Shown piece by piece: positions 55,488 through 64,000 of a stretch of DNA of 64,000 nucleotides. Below the pieces are notes generated by a model, which saw only the letters and a list, made by a program, of their open reading frames with translations, was not told the origin of the DNA and made no database searches. This DNA comes from Apilactobacillus xinyiensis (GTDB lineage Bacteria > Bacillota > Bacilli > Lactobacillales > Lactobacillaceae), in NCBI RefSeq assembly GCF_019656235.1, contig NZ_BPLL01000001.1, positions 62,001-126,000 on the forward strand. Direction: 5' to 3'. Both the position numbers and the translations under genes were made by a program. How positions within the stretch are numbered: position 1 is the stretch's first letter; the number at the start of each line of letters is the position of its first letter.

Positions 55488-57377
55488 CTATAAAGCTTGA
55501 GTAAGGTGTACTTCATCAATTGTTTTAGCACTAGTATTTTCTGGGAAGTAAACTTCATACCATAAAATAAATGTATAAATAGTGAAAATCTTTTGCATGT
55601 TAGATTTACCTTCACCATGTTCTTTTAATAAGCGCATAAGTTCATCAACGTTGAAGAATTTTTCAGCTACATCAGAATTAAAAGCTCTAACTAATTTTTT
55701 GTGGTACTTAGGTTCATTCATCCAACTAGCAATTGGTGAAGGGAAGCCCATTTTTTCTTTCATTGCAACTTTATCTGGTAATGCGGATTCAGCTGCTTTT
55801 CTTAATGAAATTTTAGTTCCTTCTTTATTAATACGAGTCTTAATTGGCATGGTTGACGCAAACTTAGCTATTTCACGATCAACCAATGGAGTTCTAACTT
55901 CCAATGAGTTAGCCATACTCATACGGTCAGCTTTTTGTAAAATATCAAATGGCAACCAAGTATTAATGTCAAAATATTGCATTTGAGTCATTTCATCCTT
56001 GCCTTTAACTTCATCAAAAATATGTTTGGAATAATCACCTGAATCAACATTAATTGATGGATTTTTCAATACACGATTACGATCATCATAATTAAATACA
56101 TAGTTAACACGGTAATAACGTTCACTTAATGGTTGTGCACCTCGAATTAAGAAACGACGACCATGGAATCTAGGCATTTTTTCAGCTACACTAGCTAAAG
56201 CTTTTCTAGCAAAGCGTGGTACAAATTTTTGATATCTTTCAAATGGAATTGCTTCTAAATAAGTATTATATCCACCAAAGAATTCATCAGCACCTTCACC
56301 AGACAACGCTACTTTTACATTTTTTCTAGTACCTTGAGCTAAATAGAATAATTGTACAGCTGATGGATTAGATAATGGTTCATCCATGTAATACATCATA
56401 GTTGGTAAGAAATTAAAGTAGTCATCACCAGTAATTTTAATTGGTGTATTTTTTTGACCAATTTGTTGAGCAAAATCAGTTGACCAAGCCAATTCACTAT
56501 ATTTAGAATTATCAAATCCTAATGAAAATGATTGAATAGGTTTTAACTTAGAAGCTTCATTTAAAACATAACTTGAGTCAACACCACTAGATAAGAAACT
56601 ACCAACTTCTACATCAGCAATCATATGTGCTTTAACTGAATCTTTAACTAAAGCTTCAATTTTTTTAGCATTACCTTCAATGGTTTCATTTTCATCAATG
56701 TGATCATAGTTAAATTTAAAGTATGGTTTCATTTCAGTCGTTTTAGCATCAATATCGTGAATGAAATAATTACCTGGCATCACTTTAAATACATTTTTAA
56801 ACATAGTTTCCTTGGAAGGAATAAATTCAAAACTTAAATGGATTGGTAGTAATTTTTCATTTAATTCCTTCTTGAACGCTGGATTTTCTAAGAATGATTT
56901 AATTTCAGAACCATACATAAAACTTTCACCATCGTCATAGTAATACAATGGTTTAATTCCAAAATGATCACGAGCTCCAAATAATTGATTTTTGTTACTG
57001 TCATAAATTACAAAGGCAAACATCCCACGTAATTTTTGAAGTAAATCCTTACCCCATGCTTCATAACCACGAATTAAAACTTCAGAATCAACATCTGTAG
57101 TAAATTCATAACCCATACTTTGTAGTTCTGATCTAATTTCTTTATAGTTATAAATTTCACCATTAAATGTTAAAACTTTTTTGTTATCAGAACTATATAG
57201 CGGTTGAGCACCATGAGCTAAATCAATAATAGAAAGTCTTCTAAAAGCCATAGATACTTTATCGTTTTGGAAATATTTTTCATCATCTGGGCCACGATGT
57301 TTAATTCGATTAGCCATTTTTTCTATTGTTTTATTAGGAACGTCTTTTTGATTAACATATCCACAAAATCCACACAT
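55488..57377 (-). CDS. asnB: glutamine-dependent asparagine synthetase / amidotransferase (AsnB/AsnH)
   Basis: A protein of 629 residues. The class II glutaminase domain begins with Cys2 (MCGFCGYV) and contains FNGEIYNYKE and GSEIKSF. The synthetase domain has the PP-loop FLSSGVDSSY near 265-275 and SGEGADEFFGGY. First gene of the asnB-murE-asl-racD operon. Relatives in lactic acid bacteria amidate peptidoglycan residues (AsnH on D-Asp in Lactococcus, AsnB1 on mDAP in L. plantarum), so amidation of the D-Asp bridge is a plausible role besides asparagine synthesis. Confidence 0.92.
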   Translation of the reverse strand: MCGFCGYVNQKDVPNKTIEKMANRIKHRGPDDEKYFQNDKVSMAFRRLSIIDLAHGAQPLYSSDNKKVLTFNGEIYNYKEIRSELQSMGYEFTTDVDSEVLIRGYEAWGKDLLQKLRGMFAFVIYDSNKNQLFGARDHFGIKPLYYYDDGESFMYGSEIKSFLENPAFKKELNEKLLPIHLSFEFIPSKETMFKNVFKVMPGNYFIHDIDAKTTEMKPYFKFNYDHIDENETIEGNAKKIEALVKDSVKAHMIADVEVGSFLSSGVDSSYVLNEASKLKPIQSFSLGFDNSKYSELAWSTDFAQQIGQKNTPIKITGDDYFNFLPTMMYYMDEPLSNPSAVQLFYLAQGTRKNVKVALSGEGADEFFGGYNTYLEAIPFERYQKFVPRFARKALASVAEKMPRFHGRRFLIRGAQPLSERYYRVNYVFNYDDRNRVLKNPSINVDSGDYSKHIFDEVKGKDEMTQMQYFDINTWLPFDILQKADRMSMANSLEVRTPLVDREIAKFASTMPIKTRINKEGTKISLRKAAESALPDKVAMKEKMGFPSPIASWMNEPKYHKKLVRAFNSDVAEKFFNVDELMRLLKEHGEGKSNMQKIFTIYTFILWYEVYFPENTSAKTIDEVHLTQAL

Positions 57378-57470
57378 AATATTTTCTCCTCTTAAGATAT
57401 ATCAAAGTTATTTTTATTGTTAATTGCTTTTTATTTTATTAATACTGCTCACATTGTAACAAAGTTGATA

Positions 57471-57476
57471 TTATAG
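57471..57476 (-). promoter_or_regulatory. possible -10 element of the asnB operon
   Basis: Minus strand TATAAT, 94 nt upstream of asnB. No good -35 is seen; the intervening leader shows no clear riboswitch. The rest of 57378-57551 holds no gene. Confidence 0.35.
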
Positions 57477-57551
57477 TACCATTCATCACCTTAGACATGC
57501 CTACTTTATTCGTGCAAAATATTACAATTAGATGTAGAATTAATTTGCTAA

Positions 57552-57635
57552 GCCCCAATGGCGGAACTGGCAGACGCGCAACGTTCAGGTCGTTGTTTGA
57601 TTTTTCAAGTACAGGTTCGAATCCTGCTTGGGGCA
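57552..57635 (+). tRNA. tRNA-Leu, anticodon CAG
   Basis: An 84-nt class II tRNA: acceptor GCCCCAA / TTGGGGC with discriminator A, anticodon stem CAACG / CGTTG with loop TTCAGGT (CAG, reading CUG), a variable arm with stem TTGA/TCAA, and T-loop TTCGAAT. The outer T-stem pair is A-C. No CCA is encoded. Confidence 0.94.
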
Positions 57636-57680
57636 TATTATTTATTATATACCAAAATATACATTTTTAAGCATAAAAAA

Positions 57681-57710
57681 GAGTGATTTACTTATGATAG
57701 TAAATCACTC
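57681..57710. terminator. bidirectional terminator between tRNA-Leu and uvrA-like gene
   Basis: 12-bp stem gagtgatttact / agtaaatcactc, loop tatgat, with A-run on the left and T-run on the right. Confidence 0.85.
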
Positions 57711-57719
57711 TTTTTTTAT

Positions 57720-59972
57720 CTAATCACTATATTGTTTTAAATACCTTCCAGTAATCGATTGCTCATCAAACCTAGAATTTTTAGGAACTCCTTGGTATAA
57801 AATATGACCACCATTACTACCTGCTTCAGGTCCAACGTCAATCATCCAATCTGCTTTACTAATTATTTCCAAATTATGCTCAACAATAATTAACGTATTT
57901 CCGGCATGAACTAAGTTAGTAAATAATTTTTCAATGGTTTTAACATCTTGCATATGCAATCCAGCCGTTGGTTCATCAAGAATATAAACCGTTCCCTCTT
58001 TATCTAATTGATTAGCTAATTTAAGTCGTTGAACTTCTCCACCAGACAATGTATCTAATGATTGTCCTAATGAAAGATAACCTAAACCAACCTTTATCAT
58101 ATTAGAGAGTTTATTATGAATTTCATCTATACCATCAAAAAAGTTGTATGCATCAGTAATGGACATATCTAAGACTTCACTAATATTTTTTCCATTATAA
58201 GAATAACTAAGTGCTTCGTCATTATATCTTTTGCCATTACATTTTTCACAAACTTGAATTACTGGATCCATAAACGCCATATTAGTAATATTAACTCCTT
58301 TACCCTTACACATTGGGCATTTACCTTTACCATTATAACTAAACAATGATCGAGATACTTTTCCATTAGCATTACTAAATAACTTACGAATAGAATCCAA
58401 AATATTCAAGTATGTTGCTGAAGTTGCCCTAATATTAACACCTACTGCATCTTGTGATAGATCGATGTATTTTTCTTCTAAATGTTCTTTAATTGCACTA
58501 ACTAGTGAACTCTTTCCCGAACCAGCTACTCCTGAAATAACTGTTTCTGCATGCATTGGAATATCTACATTTACTGAGTGTAAGTTATGTGTTTTTACAT
58601 TTTTTAAACTTAAATATTTATCAATTTTATGTGTATCGTTAAAAGTTAATTTCTTACTTAACATATTACCGGTTATCGTATCAGAGTGAAGTAAATCATT
58701 ATATGTGCCAGAAAAAGTAACTTGTCCACCATTTTTTCCAGCGCCAGGACCTATTTCAAATACATAATCTGCCACCGGAATCAGTTCTGGATTATGTTCA
58801 ACAATTACGACCGTGTTACCACTATCTCGCAACTTTAAAAGCGCCTTTTTGATTAACTCAATATCTTGAGGATGTAATCCAACACTAGGTTCATCTAAAA
58901 TATAAAGCATATCCACTAATGAACTATTCATAAATTTAGCAATTTTTATTCTCTGTACTTCACCACCAGATAGTGAATCCGTACTACGATCAAGCGTTAA
59001 ATAATTTAATCCTAAGTCAATCAATGCCTGTAGCTTATCTTTCAGTTCACGAATAACTTCAGTAGCTAATGAAGTACGCACCCTACCTAAGAAATCTAGC
59101 ACTTGTGTTAAGTTCATTTGTAAAACATCTGCTATGCTACAGTTATTAATTTTGCATTTCAAAATATCATTATTTAATTTTTTACCATGACATTTAGGGC
59201 AAACTTTTCTAGTAACTGTATCAGCAATTGCTTTTTTATGATGCTGACCTTCTCGACTTTCCAAAATGGAACGCTTAATTCTAGGAATTAAGCCTTCATA
59301 AAGGATTGAATTTTTCCATTGTTTAGGAGCACCCTTTAATTTTTGTTGTGGTGCATACAACAACATATTTAATTCATCTTCTGAATAATCTCTTAGCGGT
59401 TTATCATTGTCAAATAATCCCGTATAGGCATATCTTTTCCATCGCCAAGTATCAGGCCCAAAACTAACAAAAGTTATTGCTCCTTCGTTAAGTGATTTAT
59501 TATAATCTAAAATTTTGTCTGGATTAATTTCATCTACATAACCTAATCCTTGACATTTATCACACATTCCCTGTGGTAAATTAAAAGAAAATGCATCCGA
59601 ATAACCAACCCAAGGATTTCCAACTCTAGAAAATAATAGTCGTAATAGTGAATAGATTCCAGTGTAAGTAGATAAAGTTGATCTAGGATTTTTGCCAACC
59701 TTTTTTTGTTGAATAACAATGGCCACTGGTAAGTTATCAATTTTTCCTACATGTGGGGCACCATACTTAGGTAAATATTGTTGGGTAAAACTAGGAAAAG
59801 TTTCATTCAACTCACGTCTAGAGTTAGCCGCTAACGTATCAAAGACCAATGAAGACTTTCCCGACCCAGATAAGCCAGTAAAAACAGTTATTAAATGTTT
59901 AGGTATTTTTAAACTTACATTTTGTAAATTATTTTGATGTGCATCGTTTATATGAATAAAATCATTCGTCAT
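57720..59972 (-). CDS. UvrA-like ABC-type ATPase (short UvrA paralogue)
   Basis: A 750-residue UvrA homologue, about 200 residues shorter than housekeeping UvrA. It has two ATP cassettes with Walker A GLSGSGKSSLV (about 33-43) and GVAGSGKSSLV, and signatures LSGGEVQRIKIAKFM and LSGGEVQRLKLANQL. It keeps zinc modules CDKCQGLGYV, CPKCHGKK and CPMCKGKG...CEKCNGKR. Short UvrA paralogues (UvrA2, DrrC) are linked to resistance to DNA-binding drugs or auxiliary repair. A true uvrA is expected elsewhere. Stands alone, divergent from the next small gene. Confidence 0.92.
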   Translation of the reverse strand: MTNDFIHINDAHQNNLQNVSLKIPKHLITVFTGLSGSGKSSLVFDTLAANSRRELNETFPSFTQQYLPKYGAPHVGKIDNLPVAIVIQQKKVGKNPRSTLSTYTGIYSLLRLLFSRVGNPWVGYSDAFSFNLPQGMCDKCQGLGYVDEINPDKILDYNKSLNEGAITFVSFGPDTWRWKRYAYTGLFDNDKPLRDYSEDELNMLLYAPQQKLKGAPKQWKNSILYEGLIPRIKRSILESREGQHHKKAIADTVTRKVCPKCHGKKLNNDILKCKINNCSIADVLQMNLTQVLDFLGRVRTSLATEVIRELKDKLQALIDLGLNYLTLDRSTDSLSGGEVQRIKIAKFMNSSLVDMLYILDEPSVGLHPQDIELIKKALLKLRDSGNTVVIVEHNPELIPVADYVFEIGPGAGKNGGQVTFSGTYNDLLHSDTITGNMLSKKLTFNDTHKIDKYLSLKNVKTHNLHSVNVDIPMHAETVISGVAGSGKSSLVSAIKEHLEEKYIDLSQDAVGVNIRATSATYLNILDSIRKLFSNANGKVSRSLFSYNGKGKCPMCKGKGVNITNMAFMDPVIQVCEKCNGKRYNDEALSYSYNGKNISEVLDMSITDAYNFFDGIDEIHNKLSNMIKVGLGYLSLGQSLDTLSGGEVQRLKLANQLDKEGTVYILDEPTAGLHMQDVKTIEKLFTNLVHAGNTLIIVEHNLEIISKADWMIDVGPEAGSNGGHILYQGVPKNSRFDEQSITGRYLKQYSD

Positions 59973-60100
59973 AAATTAAACTCCTTATTATTCAATAATT
60001 AATTTTCATTATAAAATTAATAAATCAAAAATGCATTCAAATGAATTTTTATTATTTTGATATATAATTAAGATAGATTATTAATAAGGAGTTGTAAGTA

Positions 60101-60415
60101 ATGAATGAAAAAATGTTAGATATTGCAATCTATGTTTATAACAATTACACAGGTAGTGATTTGAAATATGCTACCAGTATTTTGTCAAAAGATTACGAAG
60201 AAAGTTTAAAAACTTTAGACAAAGCATATAATGATGAAGTCAAAGATTTTAAGAACCGACTCCTAGAACCTGCCAGCTCTCAATCTGAAACCGTATCAAT
60301 TAACTATAGTGCTGCTTTTGAAGAAGCAGCTTTAAATAAAGTAAAAGAAATGCAATTACAAAAGCATGCCAGACGTGCGACAATCGCCAAAGATTTATTA
60401 AATCAAATGAAGTAA
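60101..60415 (+). CDS. small soluble protein of unknown function
   Basis: A 104-residue protein with no signal peptide or membrane segment; mostly charged helices, with a middle stretch ASSQSETVSINYSA and a basic C-terminal third. AAGGAG lies 9 nt before ATG and TATAAT at 60063-60068 may be its -10. It has its own terminator. I do not recognise the family. It is divergent from the UvrA-like gene and convergent with purD. Confidence 0.75.
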   Translation: MNEKMLDIAIYVYNNYTGSDLKYATSILSKDYEESLKTLDKAYNDEVKDFKNRLLEPASSQSETVSINYSAAFEEAALNKVKEMQLQKHARRATIAKDLLNQMK

Positions 60416-60420
60416 TAAAA

Positions 60421-60450
60421 GAAGCGTGAACATCTAATTGTTCACGCTTC
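60421..60450. terminator. bidirectional terminator between small protein gene and purD
   Basis: Perfect 11-bp stem gaagcgtgaac / gttcacgcttc, 8-nt loop, A-run on the left and T-run on the right. It also ends the purine operon on the minus strand. Confidence 0.88.
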
Positions 60451-60456
60451 TTTTAT

Positions 60457-61728
60457 TTATTTTTTGTTCAAATAATTAATACCCTTTTGACCTATGTCAT
60501 TGCGATAAACGTAATTTTCATTAATATTATTTTCCAAATATGAGTTTACTTTCTGCTGTGCAGTTGATAGTGAGGACGATTTAACCGTTAACATCATTAT
60601 TCTACCGCCGGAGCTTATAAAATCTTTATTATCATCGTCATAGCTAACTCCCGCGTAACTAACTAATAAATCAGAATTATTAATAATTTTCGGTAACTTT
60701 TGACTATCAATCGGTTTTAATGGATAACCTTTAGAAGCCACTACTGCACCTAAATAATAATCTTTAGTTTGCCATTTTACATCAACTGGTTCATTATTTA
60801 ATAGTTTTAAAATCACTTCACCTAAATCAGACTGCATCTGTGGAAACACCACCTGTGTCTCAGGATCTCCCATCCTTACATTAAATTCAATAACTTTAGT
60901 TCCTGATTTAGTCATAATTAATCCGGCATATAAAAATCCTGTGAATTTTTTGTTATCCTTATTCATCTGATTTAAAACTGGCTTGATAACATCTTCAATT
61001 GCTTGATTTTTTAAGTCTTGACTAACCTGAGGAACTGGACTATAAGCACCCATACCTCCAGTATTAGGTCCTTCATCATTATTCAACAATCTCTTGTGGT
61101 CTTGTGAAACTGGCATAGTAATAAAATCATTCCCATTAGCCATTACAAACAACGAAAATTCTTCACCATCTAAGTAGTCTTCAACTAGGATAGCTGACTG
61201 ATTTTTGCTACTTAACAGGGATTTGGCAGCTTCATCAGCTTGAATTTGAGTCTTAGCAACTACTACGCCTTTGCCACCTGCTAGACCATTAGCCTTGATA
61301 ACAATCGGCAAACTCTTTGAATTTATATAGTGGATTGCTTTACGAGTATCTGTAAATTCTTGATATCTTGCCGTCGGTACTCCAGCTTTTTTCATGATGT
61401 TTTTAGCAAAAGATTTAGAACTTTCCAACTTGGCAGCAGCTTTAGAGGGACCAAATATTTTTAGATTACGAGCTGCAAAATAGTCCACTATTCCTAAAGA
61501 TAATGGCTTTTCAGGTCCCACCACTGTACATACTACTTTATTTTTTATAACAAATTCAGCTAACTTAACAAAGTCAATTTCACCTATGTTAATAGTTTCA
61601 ACATTTTTTAACTTATTCATCATTGGATTACCCGGTGCTACAAAAACATGTCGATCATTGGTTTTAGCTAAAGTTTCAGCCATTACATATTCTCTTCCAC
61701 CAGATCCTATAACTAACCAATTACTCAT
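60457..61728 (-). CDS. purD: phosphoribosylamine--glycine ligase
   Basis: Second step of purine synthesis. N-terminal VIGSGGREYVMAETL, ATP-grasp domain with VIKANGLAGGKGVVVAK near 140, and metal site NVRMGDPETQVVFPQM. In the usual GGREH the His is Tyr here (GGREY). Length 423. Last gene of the purine operon in this window, followed by a terminator. Confidence 0.96.
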   Translation of the reverse strand: MSNWLVIGSGGREYVMAETLAKTNDRHVFVAPGNPMMNKLKNVETINIGEIDFVKLAEFVIKNKVVCTVVGPEKPLSLGIVDYFAARNLKIFGPSKAAAKLESSKSFAKNIMKKAGVPTARYQEFTDTRKAIHYINSKSLPIVIKANGLAGGKGVVVAKTQIQADEAAKSLLSSKNQSAILVEDYLDGEEFSLFVMANGNDFITMPVSQDHKRLLNNDEGPNTGGMGAYSPVPQVSQDLKNQAIEDVIKPVLNQMNKDNKKFTGFLYAGLIMTKSGTKVIEFNVRMGDPETQVVFPQMQSDLGEVILKLLNNEPVDVKWQTKDYYLGAVVASKGYPLKPIDSQKLPKIINNSDLLVSYAGVSYDDDNKDFISSGGRIMMLTVKSSSLSTAQQKVNSYLENNINENYVYRNDIGQKGINYLNKK

Positions 61729-61748
61729 TATTTGGATTCTCCTAAATA

Positions 61749-63278
61749 TTAATGTTTAAAATGACGTTTTTTAGAAAAGACCATTGCAATACCATATTTA
61801 TCAGCCATTTCAATTGAATCTTTATCTTTGATGCTGCCACCTGGTTCAACAATAGCTTTGATATTATGTTTAGCTGCATATTCAACGCAGTCATCCATAG
61901 GGAAGAATGCATCCGAAGCCATAATGGCTTTTTCATATCCAGGTTTATTTTCTGCTTTTTCGATTGCAATCTTGGTAGAATCAATACGATTCATTTGTCC
62001 AGCACCGATTCCTAAAGTTTGATCAGCAGTAGTTATTACAACAGCATTACTCTTAACATGTTTGACAACCGTTTGACCAAATTCTAAAGCTTTTAATTGT
62101 TCATCAGATGGTTGTGTCTTAGTTACTACTTCAAAATCACTTACTGTTTCATGTGCTAAATCGGGTTCTTGAATTAAAGTTCCACCTAATACGGAAACTT
62201 CATCTTTATGTGCTGAATCAATTTTATCGAAGTCTAAAGTAATTAAACGAATATTTTTCTTTTTAGCTAAAACATCATAGGCTTCATCAGTAAATGATGG
62301 TGCAATTACAATTTCAAGGAAAATTGCGTGCATTTTTTCAGCAGTTTTTAAATCAACTTCTCGATTTAAAACAATGATTCCACCGAAAATAGAAATAGAA
62401 TCAGCGTTGTAGGCCTTATTCCAAGCATCAAATAAATTATCAGCTAAACCAATTCCACATGGATTCATATGTTTTAAAGCTACTACCGCTGGCTGATTAA
62501 ATTCTGCTACTACTCTCAAAGCAGCATCAGCATCACGAATATTATTATATGATAATTTTTTACCATGAAGTTGATGTGAATTAGCTAAAGAATATTTTTC
62601 TGGAATAGAGTCACGGTAATAAGCCGCTTTTTGATGACTATTTTCACCATATCGCATATCTTGAACTTTTTCATAAGTTAAAGTAAGTTTTTCCGGAAAT
62701 TCTTCTTTAGTCATATATTTAGCAATTAATGCATCATAAGCCGCAGTATCTCTAAAAACCTTGGCAGCTAAGTGACGTTTGAACTCTTCATCAACACTAT
62801 TATCTGATAATCTCTGAATCACAGCATCATAGTCTCCAGGTTCAGTAATTACAATCACATCTTTATAATTCTTTGCTGCTGCTCTTAACATTGATGGTCC
62901 ACCAATATCAATATTTTCAATAGCTTCTTCGTCTGTAACATCAGGTTTTTGGATAGTTTGCTTAAATGGATATAAATTAACACAAACCAAATCAATTGGA
63001 TTAATTTCATTTTCCTCCAACTGTTGCATATGTAACTTGTTATCACGCTTAGCCAAAATACCAGCATGAATTCTAGGATGCAAAGTCTTAACACGGCCAT
63101 CTAGCATTTCTTTAAAATTGGTAATATTTTCAACAGCTTCAGCTTCAACTTGATTTTCTTGTAATTTTTTAAGAGTTCCACCGGTTGAAATAATACTGAA
63201 TCCTTGTTCAATCAAACTTTTTGCAAATTCTACAATTCCACTTTTATCAGAAACACTAAGTAAGGCTAATTTTTTCAA
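61749..63278 (-). CDS. purH: bifunctional AICAR transformylase / IMP cyclohydrolase
   Basis: Last two steps to IMP. The N-terminal cyclohydrolase domain (1-~195) has [32 protein letters not shown] and [16 protein letters not shown]. The transformylase domain has [13 protein letters not shown] and the catalytic KHMNPCGIG, then [15 protein letters not shown]. Length 509 is normal. One nucleotide separates it from purN. Confidence 0.97.
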   Translation of the reverse strand: MKKLALLSVSDKSGIVEFAKSLIEQGFSIISTGGTLKKLQENQVEAEAVENITNFKEMLDGRVKTLHPRIHAGILAKRDNKLHMQQLEENEINPIDLVCVNLYPFKQTIQKPDVTDEEAIENIDIGGPSMLRAAAKNYKDVIVITEPGDYDAVIQRLSDNSVDEEFKRHLAAKVFRDTAAYDALIAKYMTKEEFPEKLTLTYEKVQDMRYGENSHQKAAYYRDSIPEKYSLANSHQLHGKKLSYNNIRDADAALRVVAEFNQPAVVALKHMNPCGIGLADNLFDAWNKAYNADSISIFGGIIVLNREVDLKTAEKMHAIFLEIVIAPSFTDEAYDVLAKKKNIRLITLDFDKIDSAHKDEVSVLGGTLIQEPDLAHETVSDFEVVTKTQPSDEQLKALEFGQTVVKHVKSNAVVITTADQTLGIGAGQMNRIDSTKIAIEKAENKPGYEKAIMASDAFFPMDDCVEYAAKHNIKAIVEPGGSIKDKDSIEMADKYGIAMVFSKKRHFKH

Positions 63279-63279
63279 C

Positions 63280-63882
63280 TTAAATCTCTCCTCTATTTAT
63301 TAAATCAAGAATGGTTTTAGGATATAAAACATGTTCAACTTTATGAATTCTATTTTCTAAATCTTCAACCTTATCATCTGCTAATCTCGGTACTGATTGT
63401 TGAGCAATAATTTTACCTGTATCAATACCAGCATCCACAAAATGTACCGTTACTCCGGTTGTTTCAACACCAGCATTGTAAGCATCTTCAATCCCATGTC
63501 TACCTGGAAATTTAGGCAGTAAGGCCGGATGTAAGTTTAAAATTTTCTTAGGATAAGCATCTAACAAAACTGGGCTAACAATACGCATATATCCTGCTAG
63601 TACTATAAAATCAATTTTTGTAGAAAGTAATTTATCTAAAATAAACTTTTCTGCAGATGCTTTACTATCAAAATCTCTGAAATTAACACATAGTACTGGA
63701 ATTCCATGATTTTTAGCTCTTTGAACTACGTTAGCATTGCTATGATCACAAACTAATAGTGAAACCTTTATTGGCAACTCTGCATTTACAATTGCTTCAA
63801 AATTGGTTCCATTACCAGAAGCAAAAATTGCTACTTTTTTCAATCTATTATTTCTAAGAGATTGCGACTGAGACATTATCAT
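63280..63882 (-). CDS. purN: phosphoribosylglycinamide formyltransferase
   Basis: Transfers formyl from formyl-THF to GAR. Motifs [33 protein letters not shown] (catalytic Asn-His) and [18 protein letters not shown] are present. The ATG at 63882 is chosen because GAGGTGG lies 9 nt upstream. It gives a 14-residue extension before the usual LKKVAIF start and a 29-nt overlap with purM; TTG at 63840 is the alternative. Confidence 0.94.
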   Translation of the reverse strand: MIMSQSQSLRNNRLKKVAIFASGNGTNFEAIVNAELPIKVSLLVCDHSNANVVQRAKNHGIPVLCVNFRDFDSKASAEKFILDKLLSTKIDFIVLAGYMRIVSPVLLDAYPKKILNLHPALLPKFPGRHGIEDAYNAGVETTGVTVHFVDAGIDTGKIIAQQSVPRLADDKVEDLENRIHKVEHVLYPKTILDLINRGEI

Positions 63883-64000
63883 GTTGGTCTACCACCTCGC
63901 CAATTTCTAATCCTTTATCAACTAAATACTTTTTAACAACGTTTAGATTTTGAGGATTTACAGCTAGTATCATCCCAATTCCCATATTAAATACAGAATG
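63854..64000 (-). CDS. purM: phosphoribosylformylglycinamidine cyclo-ligase, C-terminal fragment
   Basis: The last 48 codons of a minus-strand frame that runs off the window, reading HSVFNMGIGMILAV and later GLEIGEVV, the typical PurM C-terminus (FNMGIGM). It overlaps purN by 29 nt, as expected for the purM-purN-purH-purD order. Confidence 0.9.
   Translation of the reverse strand, partial: HSVFNMGIGMILAVNPQNLNVVKKYLVDKGLEIGEVVDQHDNVSVAIS

Noticed and set aside
55582-55986. 134-codon plus-strand open frame
   Set aside because: Antisense to asnB, whose conserved synthetase domain explains the DNA.
1-64000. CRISPR arrays, insertion sequences, integrase/att sites, toxin-antitoxin or phage genes
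   Set aside because: No spaced direct repeats, transposase motifs, terminal inverted repeats or integrase-like frames were seen; gene order is core chromosomal throughout.

Overview
The window is AT-rich chromosomal DNA from a low-GC Gram-positive bacterium, most likely a member of the Lactobacillaceae. Evidence for this is the Firmicutes housekeeping gene order, T-box leaders in front of aminoacyl-tRNA synthetase genes, an L-2-hydroxyisocaproate-dehydrogenase-like enzyme of the lactobacillus type, and a murE/D-aspartate ligase/aspartate racemase group fitting an L-Lys-D-Asp peptidoglycan. The genus cannot be fixed from the sequence; a bee- or plant-associated heterofermenter (Apilactobacillus/Fructilactobacillus clade) would fit. 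No insertion sequence, prophage, CRISPR array, toxin-antitoxin pair or other mobile DNA was seen: this is ordinary core genome.

Layout. 1-8.1 kb: 3' part of a YfhO-type membrane protein, then greA, udk, mltG, and T-box-controlled pheS-pheT. 8.3-15 kb: an HD-hydrolase/HxlR regulator pair, a SpoU RNA methyltransferase, acylphosphatase, YidC, an OmpR-type two-component system, and a zinc alcohol dehydrogenase with a Rex-like operator. 15-21.3 kb: ribosome-assembly and NAD operon yqeG-yqeH-yhbY-nadD-yqeK-rsfS-yqeM-tmcAL, followed by yceD-rpmF. 21.4-24.9 kb: infC-rpmI-rplT with an attenuator leader, and thrS with a T-box. 25-32 kb: polA-mutM-coaE-nrdR-dnaB-dnaI. 32-38.6 kb: BI-1-like membrane protein, murC, sftA, ytpR, thioredoxin-like ytpP and trmB. 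38.7-46.3 kb: ecsAB, hit, yhaH-like, prsA and yhaO-yhaN. 46.4-50.9 kb: class A PBP, T-box argS, tRNA-Gly and a DUF2187 protein. 51-57.4 kb: hydroxyacid dehydrogenase and the asnB-murE-asl-racD cell-wall operon. 57.5-60.4 kb: tRNA-Leu, a UvrA paralogue and an orphan small protein. 60.4-64 kb: purM(partial)-purN-purH-purD.

The genes fall into linked themes: translation (three T-box synthetase units, infC operon, tRNAs), replication and repair (polA, mutM, dnaB, dnaI, UvrA paralogue, YhaNO), and envelope building (mltG, murC, murE, PBP, D-Asp bridge enzymes, PrsA, YidC). I did not find a clearly new biological system. The points most worth following are yqeK, whose conserved N-terminus has no ATG/GTG/TTG start; the compact asnB-murE-asl-racD operon; the Rex-like site at the alcohol dehydrogenase; and a tRNA-Gly with anticodon CCC and C at position 55. 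No database search was possible; family names rest on recognised motifs and gene order.
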